DNA from: Gammaproteobacteria bacterium
GTDB taxonomy: Bacteria; Pseudomonadota; Gammaproteobacteria; Ga0077554; Ga007554
DNA length: 64,000 nucleotides
NCBI GenBank assembly: GCA_040183005.1
Contig: JAMPIW010000002.1
Location: forward strand, 450,086 to 514,085
Reading direction: 5' to 3'
Part shown: positions 36,206-44,577 of the stretch, piece after piece
How positions within the stretch are numbered: position 1 is the stretch's first letter
Layout of the letters: the number at the start of each line of letters is the position of its first letter
Translations under genes and position numbers: made by a program
The notes under the pieces: model-generated
The model's database searches: none
What the model was told of the DNA's origin: nothing
What the model saw: the letters and a program-made list of their open reading frames with translations, nothing else

Positions 36206-37531
36206 CTAATTCACGCCAGCGATCATTAGCGCCCGCTGAAGTTGCATCGTGGCATCCTGAAGATTGCCGATAGCAGTCGCATAATCTTTTTTGGCGGCCT
36301 GCTGTACCGCATCCCCGTGCATAGCCTTGGCCTTTTCCGACAACTCACGCATCTTTTCCACGGTAGCAGCCGGGGGATTTCTTTGCTCTATGGCAAGCGG
36401 GATCAGCTCTTCATAGCTTTTGTAGCGCGACAACTCATACTCATATTCCTCGGCAGGCGTGGCAAAGTTTTTGTCATACACCACCGTCTCTGCATTAAGC
36501 AGCACACCCAGAGCACTCGTGACCATTCTTTGCGCGCCCATCAACACCTTGTTCGCCTCATCATAATGGCCGACATCGGCATGGCCGCGCGCTTGGACAA
36601 GGGCGTCCTGGAATTTCTTCGTGTCCAGCGTGTTTGCGGCATTCCCTTTCTTGGCCGCCAATCTGTCACGATGCTGCTTGTAAGACGACTCAAAGGTCTT
36701 TATCGCATCCAGCAGCTCGTTATAGCGGAATTTAGGATCGGTCACCTCAGGTGAATCGCTGGGCACCAGGCGCGCTGCCGCGCTCACCAGCTTGAGCGAC
36801 TCGTCAACTTCCGCCTGTGCCTTGCCAATATCCCCTGCTGCCAAGGCAGTCCGCGACGCGTCAAGATGAGCACGCGCCGATCCCAGCATATCCTTGGCCT
36901 GCGCGTTGCTGCTTGCGGAGATACGCTGCGCGCCCTTGGACACATTCACCAGCATGTTGGCAAAATCAATTTTCTGCTTGACTTGGGCCTCCATGGCAGA
37001 AGGCGTGACAGGAGGAGGCGCCGAAGATCCCTCGGTTTCAGCAGGGGCTGGAGCTACCGTGGAAGACGATTCCACCGGCGCAGCTTGTCCTTTATCGACG
37101 ACATGGATCTTGCCGCCCATATTTTTATGATTGCGGCATTGGTAATACACCACCCCCGGCGTGGACGCAGCCGGGGCAAATTCCACCGTTCCCCTATAGG
37201 TAAATTGACCCGTCACCCCTTCGGTGATTGTACTGGCGCCCTGCCCAACCGGATTGTTTGAAAAATAGAAATCGTGCATAGGGCCCGTATTGACGTTAAA
37301 GGTATACTCCACCCCACGCGTCAAAACCAGGGTTTTACCCTGTACGCCGTCGACAACCAGCCCCATCTTGCTCCCCTGCCCGTAGAACGGATGGGTGCCG
37401 TCCTTGGGCGCTGCCGTGACCACAAAATCCCTCTTTTCCGCCGCCAATGATGCGCCGTGATACCCCGCAAGACAAATCGCAAGCACTGGCGCCATAAACA
37501 TACTATGTTGGTTTCTAAACTTCATCATCAT
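36206..37531 (-). CDS. Exported cupredoxin with C-terminal helical domain
   Basis: About 441 residues. After a signal peptide (ending ASLAAEK), residues about 35-145 form a type I copper domain. Ligands can be assigned as His in GPMHDFYFSNN and C-x2-H-x2-M in YQCRNHKNMGG, the spacing of amicyanin-like cupredoxins. A Pro/Ala/Ser linker follows, then about 250 residues of Ala-rich helices (KDMLGSARAHLDASRTALAAGD and similar) of unknown function. A blue-copper carrier inside a cytochrome cluster suggests electron transfer between haem and copper. The start at 37531 is chosen from three consecutive Met codons; a terminator precedes the gene. Confidence 0.85.
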   Translation of the reverse strand: MMMKFRNQHSMFMAPVLAICLAGYHGASLAAEKRDFVVTAAPKDGTHPFYGQGSKMGLVVDGVQGKTLVLTRGVEYTFNVNTGPMHDFYFSNNPVGQGASTITEGVTGQFTYRGTVEFAPAASTPGVVYYQCRNHKNMGGKIHVVDKGQAAPVESSSTVAPAPAETEGSSAPPPVTPSAMEAQVKQKIDFANMLVNVSKGAQRISASSNAQAKDMLGSARAHLDASRTALAAGDIGKAQAEVDESLKLVSAAARLVPSDSPEVTDPKFRYNELLDAIKTFESSYKQHRDRLAAKKGNAANTLDTKKFQDALVQARGHADVGHYDEANKVLMGAQRMVTSALGVLLNAETVVYDKNFATPAEEYEYELSRYKSYEELIPLAIEQRNPPAATVEKMRELSEKAKAMHGDAVQQAAKKDYATAIGNLQDATMQLQRALMIAGVN

Positions 37532-37762
37532 TACCTGATCACCTGCAAGAATAATCCGCTGACAGTTACTCAATCAAAGTGTCCATCGACCTTCAACCCG
37601 AGACATTCTGGTTGAAACCGCTAACCTCCCTTTTAGCGGCACGCAACGGTCTCAAGATAAGCCGGCCGAAACACAACACTTCAATGCACGGACTTCAAAA
37701 AATACCACCCTGAAAAACCACTTCTAAAGTAGGCCTTTCAGGATGTTACTTAATGGAACTCG

Positions 37763-37810
37763 CAATAAAAACATAAGCGGCGGACCATCAGCCGACGGTC
37801 CGCCGCTTAT
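37763..37810 (-). terminator. Intrinsic terminator after the 37813 cytochrome gene
   Basis: On the minus strand ATAAGCGGCGGACC pairs with GGTCCGCCGCTTAT around a ten-base loop (37773-37810) and is followed by a T-rich stretch. It would end the transcript coming from the tetraheme gene, so the cupredoxin and later genes need a promoter in 37574-37762. Confidence 0.85.
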
Positions 37811-37812
37811 CT

Positions 37813-38553
37813 TCACTTCCAGGGATTCTTAAGAGTAGTCTCGCTCAGTGGCGGCTTCCAATCATCCGGCTTGGGCTTGGAGTGACATTTCTTGCACGAC
37901 TTGGTGGTAATCGGGAAGGACACCTTGCCGTGACATACGCCGCACTTCTGGCCCAACAGAATGGCGGACATGTTGATCTGGTTAGCACCCTTCTGCGGAA
38001 TAAAGATCGCGGGATGGCAGTTGGAGCAGAACAGCCACTCCGTGTGCTGCCGGTGCGGGAACACCACATCCGGCACCGAGGCCTTCACTGGGCGTACGAT
38101 ATCAAGATCCATCACAAACGGTTCTGCATCGGGATCTTCACGGTCCCAGCGCGGCCTGATCTTTTTCTCATCGAGCGTCTTCACCCAGTCAACGCGATTA
38201 CCGAACTCAGTTGTAGGAAGCCCCTCGAATGCCGATTTGGGTGCCGCCAGGATATGGGTGGCCTCATTTTGAGGGTCACGCAGACCGTCTTCCGCAGGCG
38301 GCAACTGAAATGCCCGTTTCTTCAGGTTGCGGTTGAAGCTATTGATATCAGCGACTTCGGCGATATGAATCACCTGCACATCGGATTGAGCAACCTCGTC
38401 GACCGGTTTGTAGCTGGGCGCGTAAGACAGGTCTTGCACCGGCACCGAGCCGTCAGGCCGGGCCACCCCTTGAGCCTGCGAACTGCATGCAGGCCCCGCC
38501 ACCAGCAGCGACAGGACAAATGTCACAAAAAGCGTTTTATTATACCGATTCAT
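37813..38553 (-). CDS. Triheme cytochrome c, paralogue of the 35420 gene
   Basis: A 246-residue exported protein; LLVAGPACSS suggests a lipoprotein Cys about residue 23. The central region has DGLRDPQNEATHILAAPKSAFEGLP, parallel to the other triheme gene (DGIRDPTNPAIKVLADP). Three CxxCH motifs follow (CSNCH, CGVCH, CKKCH), with FPHRQHTEWLFCSNCHP almost identical to the paralogue. The C-terminal tail is longer and Lys/Pro-rich. It is followed by a strong terminator, and lies 19 bases after the third triheme gene. Confidence 0.9.
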   Translation of the reverse strand: MNRYNKTLFVTFVLSLLVAGPACSSQAQGVARPDGSVPVQDLSYAPSYKPVDEVAQSDVQVIHIAEVADINSFNRNLKKRAFQLPPAEDGLRDPQNEATHILAAPKSAFEGLPTTEFGNRVDWVKTLDEKKIRPRWDREDPDAEPFVMDLDIVRPVKASVPDVVFPHRQHTEWLFCSNCHPAIFIPQKGANQINMSAILLGQKCGVCHGKVSFPITTKSCKKCHSKPKPDDWKPPLSETTLKNPWK

Positions 38554-38572
38554 CTTCTTTTTCCTCTATCCA

Positions 38573-39037
38573 TCACTTTTTAGGAGCAGGTGCTTGGGGC
38601 GCAGCGGGAGCGGAAGGTGCCGTCATCGGTTGATATGCGGGCGCCACCAGCGTCTGGACCGTGCTTCCGTGGAAGTGCGTCGGCGTGCCGGGGACACCGG
38701 AATGGCACATTCCGCAGTTTTCCACTGACCAGGCAATTTCGCCATTGTGGCAGGCGCCACAGAACTTGCCATCGATGATCTTGGCCATGGTTATCTTGTT
38801 GCCGCCCGCCTTGAACTGGAAGCCCAAATCGGCATGGCACACCTTGCAGCGGAAACGGACACGGTGAAACCAGTGCGAAAAGACCGCAGGGCGCATACCT
38901 GCCGCATCAGCATAATTATTGATCACAACATCACCATACTCCGCCTGCGCGGGCGTTGGCACCACTAAAACTGCAAGCCATGCGGCAACACCCAATACAG
39001 CGGCGCTCCACATGGAACGACTTTTGGTTACAAACAT
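38573..39037 (-). CDS. Small triheme cytochrome c7-like protein
   Basis: A 154-residue periplasmic protein: signal peptide ending TPAQAEYG, then FSHWFHRVRFRCKVCHADLG with bis-His ligation typical of c7-type proteins. The three motifs are CKVCH, CGACH and CGMCH. A Pro/Ala-rich tail of about 30 residues follows. Similar proteins shuttle electrons across the periplasm to outer-membrane conduits. It lies 129 bases downstream of the beta-barrel gene and 19 bases upstream of the next triheme gene. Confidence 0.9.
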   Translation of the reverse strand: MFVTKSRSMWSAAVLGVAAWLAVLVVPTPAQAEYGDVVINNYADAAGMRPAVFSHWFHRVRFRCKVCHADLGFQFKAGGNKITMAKIIDGKFCGACHNGEIAWSVENCGMCHSGVPGTPTHFHGSTVQTLVAPAYQPMTAPSAPAAPQAPAPKK

Positions 39038-39166
39038 TGCGCTACCCTCCCATCTTCAATTATCAAATCGTTTGACAACAATTTTCGCGGCTATATCCCA
39101 ACCGCACAACACCACACATCGGCAACTGTTCCATGCGTTGCTCTACCTCGCCCATCCATGGGCTCG

Positions 39167-41023
39167 TCAAAAACGACGCGCAATCCTGAACAACAGCAAT
39201 TTTGAATTCTGCCCGTCGATCTGTATTAAACGCAAGCTCAGACTTGCATCCAGGAGCCCAATCGCATAATCCAGGCGATTATCCCATTCGGAGCGGTCAA
39301 TCCCCTGTTGCGTTGCCGACCTGGAAACAAACAGGTTGGACAGGAAACGCAAATTGGTGATGCCAAGCACGCTGGAATGCTGATAGTCAATTCTACCTGT
39401 TGCCGTTGTAATATTGGAAGCCGTACCGAGGCCAGGAAAATCCTGGCGCACATACTGCACAGTAAGATTACCCGATAAAAAACTCAAGCGGTTGATGGGC
39501 TGAGTCCGCATTATCTGAAAATTGGCAAGCTGCTGGTTATCCTTGGTATCGGACAGACTCCTCGAGTCCGATAGGGTCGCCTGCACGGTTGAGGTGCCGG
39601 TATCCGATTGGCTCCAGGCCACCATACCGGTATGATCCAGCCGGGTATTCGCAGCGGCAATCCCGCTAAACTGGCGGTTCGCCACCGTCCCTTGGTGGTC
39701 CTGCTGGGCAGTAATCGTATCACTGCCACCAAAACGGTAAAACCCGTTAAGCGACTGCCCCAGGCTCATCCTCACCGAAGATGTATCGTTCACAAGCCAT
39801 GTTTTCTGGCCGTTGTGCGCCAAAGTGGCATAAACCGATTGCCGGCTTTCGTTTTTGTGCGGCAGTTGATTATCCGCCTTGTCAGTCTGGTTATCAGCCG
39901 ATCCCGTAGCATACCATTGATACGTGCCAGACCCCTTGAAAAGATCCATGGTGTCGGACTGATACAAAGCTCCCACCTGCTGCCGTGAGATCCGTGTTGC
40001 CACACCGTTGCTGTCTGTAGCTGTTACCGCCGCGCTGCCATCAAAACGCAAGCGCTTGTTATATTGATAAAACCCGCCAAGGTTGGCGCTAAGATTGAGC
40101 GAACTATTGGAATCAAGCGGGGTATTGCCATCGAGCTTGAAAGCCCGCACACCGCCGCTGAGCGAGAGCGGACTCGCCTCGGGGCGCCAAAACACGAATG
40201 TTGAGGCCTGTGCGATATTGGTGGTGCTGCTGCCCGAGGTCGCACTGGCACTAGTCACCCGAAAAGAGCGGTCAAAATTGTAGTAACTGGCCTTGGAATC
40301 AACCCGCAACGCGGGGGACGCCGTGTAAAAATGACTCAGGTCAAAGATAAGGCTCTCATTGCGCAACTTGGACAATGAGTGTTCGGTAGTCCCCTGGCTT
40401 AACTTGACCAGAAGATTCTGCTTTGAGCGCCGCATATCCATCTCCAGCCCCAGCAGGCTGTCGTCATAGCTACCGTCGGTGACCGAACTCCAGTTCGAGG
40501 TGTCATACCGGAACAGGAAACGGTCGTTTTGCTCCGTAAGATACGACTGCCGCAATTCGAGACGGCGGGTATCAAACTCCAGGTTTGTAAACGTCACCGG
40601 GGCGCTGCTGATCCGCCCCATGTCAACACGGCTATTGCTAGTCAAATATCGCAGACTGAAAGGCGAGCGGCTTTGCGGAAGCAGGTTGAGATTGAACTCG
40701 CCCGTCACTATGTTGGAACTGCTGTCCTGGAGACCGCTATCCGAATTAGCCTTGCTGACACTGGCGGCATCCCGCATCAAGGTCAGACCACCTTCCGCCG
40801 TGGCAAACCAGGGCTGCCAGATATAGGAATTCGCGCGCAAATTGACAAGGAACTGATTGCTCGCCGTTTTGCTGTCATCGGAACCTTGCAGCAGACGGTA
40901 GTTGTAGCCCAGGCTGCCCGTCACCTCCGCAGGCCCCACAGCCACCGCGAAGCCACGCAAAGGCCACGCGAACGCGAGCAGTGCCAGCATATAATGCCTG
41001 GCGTCAAATCTGCTCATATACAT
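39167..41023 (-). CDS. Large outer-membrane beta-barrel protein
   Basis: A 618-residue protein with a signal segment (ending GFAVAVGP). The rest consists of alternating amphipathic beta strands with turns rich in Asp, Asn and Ser, and it ends in LLLFRIARRF, a terminal Phe as recognised by the Bam complex. The predicted strand number is about 20 or more. It is not the trimeric porin type seen at 43-45 kb. Its place between a prolyl isomerase and cytochrome genes resembles the barrel of porin-cytochrome conduits such as MtrB (function by context only; no clear sequence match to MtrB is seen). Confidence 0.82.
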   Translation of the reverse strand: MYMSRFDARHYMLALLAFAWPLRGFAVAVGPAEVTGSLGYNYRLLQGSDDSKTASNQFLVNLRANSYIWQPWFATAEGGLTLMRDAASVSKANSDSGLQDSSSNIVTGEFNLNLLPQSRSPFSLRYLTSNSRVDMGRISSAPVTFTNLEFDTRRLELRQSYLTEQNDRFLFRYDTSNWSSVTDGSYDDSLLGLEMDMRRSKQNLLVKLSQGTTEHSLSKLRNESLIFDLSHFYTASPALRVDSKASYYNFDRSFRVTSASATSGSSTTNIAQASTFVFWRPEASPLSLSGGVRAFKLDGNTPLDSNSSLNLSANLGGFYQYNKRLRFDGSAAVTATDSNGVATRISRQQVGALYQSDTMDLFKGSGTYQWYATGSADNQTDKADNQLPHKNESRQSVYATLAHNGQKTWLVNDTSSVRMSLGQSLNGFYRFGGSDTITAQQDHQGTVANRQFSGIAAANTRLDHTGMVAWSQSDTGTSTVQATLSDSRSLSDTKDNQQLANFQIMRTQPINRLSFLSGNLTVQYVRQDFPGLGTASNITTATGRIDYQHSSVLGITNLRFLSNLFVSRSATQQGIDRSEWDNRLDYAIGLLDASLSLRLIQIDGQNSKLLLFRIARRF

Positions 41024-41134
41024 AAGGCGTGACAGTCATATTGCCAACCGCGCCGACGGCGCGCCCCTAGATAGCATTCAAATTATTATTAAAAACAGCA
41101 CCGAATTGCAGACCGCCCCACACGCTCTGCGATT

Positions 41135-42025
41135 TCACGGGCCAGCATCTTTTTCTTCATTTATCGTAACCGGCGTCTCCCTGCGCAGCCGCTCGATAAG
41201 CGCCTGCCACGCCACCTCCCCCCGCTCCCTCGCCAGCAAGTCACGCGCGCGCGATTTTGCGGCATCAAACGCGCTTAATGCGGGCGCGACGCGCTCCTCC
41301 AGCCGCAGCACCGCCACCCCTTGCAGCAACAACAGCGGCGCGGAGACATCACCCGGCTTCATGCCATCCAACACCTGCTGCGCCTCGCCGGCCAGCATAC
41401 CTTTATGCACATATCCCAGATCCCCGCCCCGGCCCGCCGAAACGTCCCCCGAGTGCAACCGGGCCAGCTCGGCGAAATCCGCCTCCCGGCGCTGTGGCTC
41501 TGCCTGGCGCAGCCTGCCAACCAGGCGTGCCGCCTCGGCCTCCGCTGCCTTCCATGCCGCACCTGTCGCAGAAGGCTCCACCTTGAGCAGGATCAACGCA
41601 ACCCTCAACCGCTCCGGCGCGGTAAACTTATCCGGATGCGCATTATAATAACCGCGCACCTCTTCCGCGCCCGGCTCCGGCACACGCCGGACATCCGCAT
41701 CCAGACGCCCCAGCAGATCGTCGCCTTCCAAGCCCCGGTTCTTCGCCTCCTGCCGCAGCAGAGCACGGTCAATCAAAGCCTGCGCCACTTCGCGGCGGTA
41801 GGCGTCAACCTGCTCCTGTGAGGGCGCACCATGAAAAAACTTGCGCCGCATCCCCTCATGCAGCGCGGACTGATACTCCGCCTGCGATATCGCCTCACCC
41901 CCAACTATAGCGAACGGCGCGACCACTCCTTGAGTCTCCTGGGGCGGCACGCCAGCAACAGCAACGCCCACCAAGGCCAGGGTTAATATCTGCAACGCCC
42001 ACCAGCGCCCCCCCCTATTTCGCAT
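41135..42025 (-). CDS. Periplasmic parvulin-type peptidyl-prolyl isomerase
   Basis: A 296-residue exported protein with a SurA/PpiD-like N-terminal helical region (YRREVAQALIDRALLRQEA) and a rotamase domain including DFAELARLHSGDVSAGRGGDLG and a Gly-Met turn (KGMLAGEAQQVLDGMKPGDVS). It helps fold periplasmic or outer-membrane proteins. It overlaps the tetraheme gene by 11 bases and precedes the outer-membrane barrel, so it is probably dedicated to folding or assembling these proteins. Prolyl isomerases of this type accompany extracellular cytochrome gene clusters elsewhere. Confidence 0.9.
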   Translation of the reverse strand: MRNRGGRWWALQILTLALVGVAVAGVPPQETQGVVAPFAIVGGEAISQAEYQSALHEGMRRKFFHGAPSQEQVDAYRREVAQALIDRALLRQEAKNRGLEGDDLLGRLDADVRRVPEPGAEEVRGYYNAHPDKFTAPERLRVALILLKVEPSATGAAWKAAEAEAARLVGRLRQAEPQRREADFAELARLHSGDVSAGRGGDLGYVHKGMLAGEAQQVLDGMKPGDVSAPLLLLQGVAVLRLEERVAPALSAFDAAKSRARDLLARERGEVAWQALIERLRRETPVTINEEKDAGP

Positions 42026-42869
42026 GACAGGTCAAACATAACGCGCTGCCCTTGGGATCAATGCGCAGGAAGGTGGGATTGTAATCGACATGCGGATCAT
42101 GGCACGAGGCACACTCAACATACGGTTGCGGCTCGCCGGCATATTTGCCGCGCGTACCGGTGCGCGTGTATAGCTTCATGTCGGTCTTTTCGAAGGCCAG
42201 CGAGCCCTCCACGGGGGTGTTTACCCACCACACCCTCTCCGTGCCGACAATCGCGGTGTTGGCCTGGTTGAAATCCTTGTCAGCGCCCGGACCGGAGGGA
42301 TTGGAATTGGAATAGCCCCCGCCCGCATACTGGATGCCCACCGGGTGATCATTGGTCAGATCCTTGCTCAAATTGGTGATAACGTTGGGTGGCGCGATCC
42401 TGCCGCCGACGGAGGCCGCCTGACCGCTCCAGATGCCGCTCCTGAAGCCTGGAACAACCCGCCCGGATCCAGGCTCGTTAAGCAACGAGTCCATCGCCTG
42501 GGTGCCGTCATGACAGGAAAGACAAGCCAGTGAGACTGAGCCCACCTGCTCCACATGGGCATCGAGCGTGGTGGTGCCCATCTGGTCATAGGTTTGAAAG
42601 CCATTGGGGTCGAGATTGCGGTTCCAGATGGGAACGGCTGCGGCCTCGTTGCCACCATGGGGGGTATGGCAGAACACGCAAATCTCCCGCGTGCCGCTAA
42701 ATTGGCTGGCCGCGTTCACGCCCGTGCTGCCGAGATTGTGCTTGGTGTTAAAAATGCCGGCCAGCGCGCCGCCTGCGGCAAAAAAAACCGAGCCACAGAC
42801 AATAAGCAGCACTGCACCGACAACGAGCCCTCTCCCACGCAACGAATGTTCTTGGTGATTTATTTTCAA
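42015..42869 (-). CDS. Tetraheme cytochrome c with doubled CxxCH motifs
   Basis: A 284-residue exported cytochrome; the export helix spans about residues 14-37. Four motifs are present: CVFCH (residues 64-68), CLSCH (116-120), CASCH and CLTCH near the end. Landmarks are NTKHNLGSTG, EICVFCHTPHG, SCHDGTQAM, LTNDHPVG and CASCHDPH. The module is shared with the N-terminus of the 11-heme cytochrome. Size and haem number recall the tetraheme filament-forming OmcE class, but this is only a suggestion. Translation begins with TTG, preceded by GAGGGTGG. It is the first gene after the promoter at 42895-42924. Confidence 0.9.
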   Translation of the reverse strand: MKINHQEHSLRGRGLVVGAVLLIVCGSVFFAAGGALAGIFNTKHNLGSTGVNAASQFSGTREICVFCHTPHGGNEAAAVPIWNRNLDPNGFQTYDQMGTTTLDAHVEQVGSVSLACLSCHDGTQAMDSLLNEPGSGRVVPGFRSGIWSGQAASVGGRIAPPNVITNLSKDLTNDHPVGIQYAGGGYSNSNPSGPGADKDFNQANTAIVGTERVWWVNTPVEGSLAFEKTDMKLYTRTGTRGKYAGEPQPYVECASCHDPHVDYNPTFLRIDPKGSALCLTCHAK

Positions 42870-42894
42870 TTATGCCACCCTCGTTGTCTTTAGC

Positions 42895-42924
42895 TTTCTA
42901 ACACAGGGGGTTTTGCACTGTCAA
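42895..42924 (-). promoter_or_regulatory. Candidate sigma-70 promoter of the cytochrome cluster
   Basis: On the minus strand TTGACA (42919-42924) is followed after 18 bases by TAGAAA (42895-42900). The -35 element is perfect and the -10 matches four of six. It lies about 26 bases before the tetraheme start codon and after the porin terminator, which supports it as the operon start. Confidence 0.6.
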
Positions 42925-43035
42925 TGAAATGACAAAACAGAGGCCGATAGTCCAGGCAAAACGAGGCAAAACCATACAAAATAAAGGGTCGCCGGAGCAG
43001 CTCCCCCTTCAGCTTGCTTCATGGCAAACGGCACA

Positions 43036-43062
43036 CAAAAAATGGGCGCCCGAAGGCGCCCA
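43036..43062 (-). terminator. Intrinsic terminator of the first porin gene
   Basis: On the minus strand TGGGCGCC pairs with GGCGCCCA around the tetraloop TTCG (43043-43062), followed by six T. It separates the porin transcript from the cytochrome cluster. Confidence 0.92.
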
Positions 43063-43086
43063 CTCAATCCCGTAAAACGTGACTGT

Positions 43087-44166
43087 TTACTTGGATGAGA
43101 ACTTGTAATTGATGCCGACAGACAAGGCAGATACACTCTTGTCGTTGTAACCGGCGGTGGCTAACTGGCCGTTCCACAGACCATAGGCACCATTTTTGTC
43201 GTTATTCATCATCGTGTAAAGGGCGTAAACCTCGGCGGTCTTGCTCATCGCATAGGCTGCGCCCAGCGAATATTGCATGGCGCCCGTATCCGATTTACTG
43301 CCCATATCGCCTGCACCAGCCACCGCAGCCTTGAGAGTGGTATAGCCCATTTTGTGGGCCGCGTTCACATACCAAGCCTTGCGGTCACCATTAGCGCCGC
43401 CCTTGTCAGCCTTCTCCCAGACACCGCCCACCGTCGTACCCTGTCCAAAGTCCCACGACCCGCCCAGCCGGGTTGCCCTGGCGTCATTGGTGCCGGTGTA
43501 GTTGCCCTGCGACTCAAAAGCCGCCGCCAGATATAGCGGGCCATTGCCATAGGTCGCGTTCACACTGCCCACACTCTTGTCACCATCGCTGGTGGATCGA
43601 GGCAGATCATCGCTTTTATCGCTAGGCGCGTAGGCCCCCGACAGCTTGAATCCCTGCATTTCGGGCGAGGTATAAACGATGATATTGTTGCTGCGCTTAT
43701 CGAATACCAGCGTCCCACCGATGTTGCCGATGATGGCATTGTAATCGGCCCGGGTATCGGCAAAAGCATCGATGCGCTGGGTCGCCAGCCGAAGAGGCGT
43801 CTCGATTTTGCCGATCTGCGCGGTACCAAAACCGCCGGTCAGGCCAAGAAAGGTATTACGGGGCCCAGTGGCAAACCCTCCCGTATCGAAATCCACACGC
43901 TGCTCGATCTGCCATATCGCCTTCAGGCCGTTACCCAGATCCTCGTCACCCTTAAAGCCAATGCGAGACACATTGTTCGTCACCGAAAGCGCGCTCTTGT
44001 CAGGGTTGGCAAGACCACTGCCCGCAGGAGGAGCAAGGCCCGTGTCATCATTATTGACATAATCCACGGACATCCGCGCCTGGCCATATACCTCCACTCC
44101 GGCCTGCGCGGCTAACGGCGTAGCCAACACACCAGCAACTGCCAAGGCAATTAGTTTCTTCTGCAT
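43087..44166 (-). CDS. Outer-membrane porin (Gram-negative general porin family)
   Basis: A 359-residue trimeric-type porin. The signal peptide MQKKLIALAVAGVLATPLAAQA is followed by VEVYGQARMSVDY, the normal first strand of porin_4-type proteins. Strand features include GLKAIWQIEQRVDF, FLGLTGGFGTAQIGK and the ending VGINYKFSSK. The paralogue lies at 44578. It allows passive diffusion of small solutes. The Met at 44166 is chosen because it begins the signal; a GAGAGGGG site lies upstream. Confidence 0.92.
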   Translation of the reverse strand: MQKKLIALAVAGVLATPLAAQAGVEVYGQARMSVDYVNNDDTGLAPPAGSGLANPDKSALSVTNNVSRIGFKGDEDLGNGLKAIWQIEQRVDFDTGGFATGPRNTFLGLTGGFGTAQIGKIETPLRLATQRIDAFADTRADYNAIIGNIGGTLVFDKRSNNIIVYTSPEMQGFKLSGAYAPSDKSDDLPRSTSDGDKSVGSVNATYGNGPLYLAAAFESQGNYTGTNDARATRLGGSWDFGQGTTVGGVWEKADKGGANGDRKAWYVNAAHKMGYTTLKAAVAGAGDMGSKSDTGAMQYSLGAAYAMSKTAEVYALYTMMNNDKNGAYGLWNGQLATAGYNDKSVSALSVGINYKFSSK

Positions 44167-44369
44167 TTGTACCCCTCTCAATAGTAATTAACACCTACAC
44201 CCTCCCCCGGCACTCCCGAGGACAACGCAATCACCCCGTCTTAGCATATCAAGGCAAAAGCTCCTTGCATTCCGCTATATGAATCCTTGTTCGCAAGGTT
44301 TCACGAAAATTTAATATATGCAAACGCAAGACTGTACCGAAAGGTGTCCGTCACAGCAACAGCAAAAAA

Positions 44370-44411
44370 TGTAGGCTGGGTCCGGAGCTTGCGCTCCTTG
44401 ACCCAACCTAC
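44370..44411. repeat. Palindromic intergenic repeat (GTAGGYTGGG family)
   Basis: GTAGGCTGGGTCCGGAGC pairs with GCTCCTTGACCCAACCTAC around a short loop (44371-44411), with a few mismatches. It lies in the 411-base gap between the two porin genes and belongs to a type dispersed in many proteobacterial genomes. Confidence 0.75.
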
Positions 44412-44435
44412 GTCACTCTCTCAAATGAATAAACG

Positions 44436-44468
44436 CAAAAAAAACGGGCGCCTGATAAGGACGCCCGT
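44436..44468 (-). terminator. Intrinsic terminator of the second porin gene
   Basis: On the minus strand ACGGGCGT pairs with (G)CGCCCGT around the loop (44444-44468), followed by eight T. A second GC-rich hairpin (44512-44536, TGCGGCGGG/CCCGCCGCA) lies between it and the gene and may reinforce termination or protect the 3' end. Confidence 0.88.
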
Positions 44469-44577
44469 CGAATTACTGCTTTTATTACGCGCGACTCGCG
44501 GCGAACCGTGATGCGGCGGGAATCTCCCCCGCCGCACCACATCACTCGCCACTTGTCATGCGCGATCTGTCACCGTC

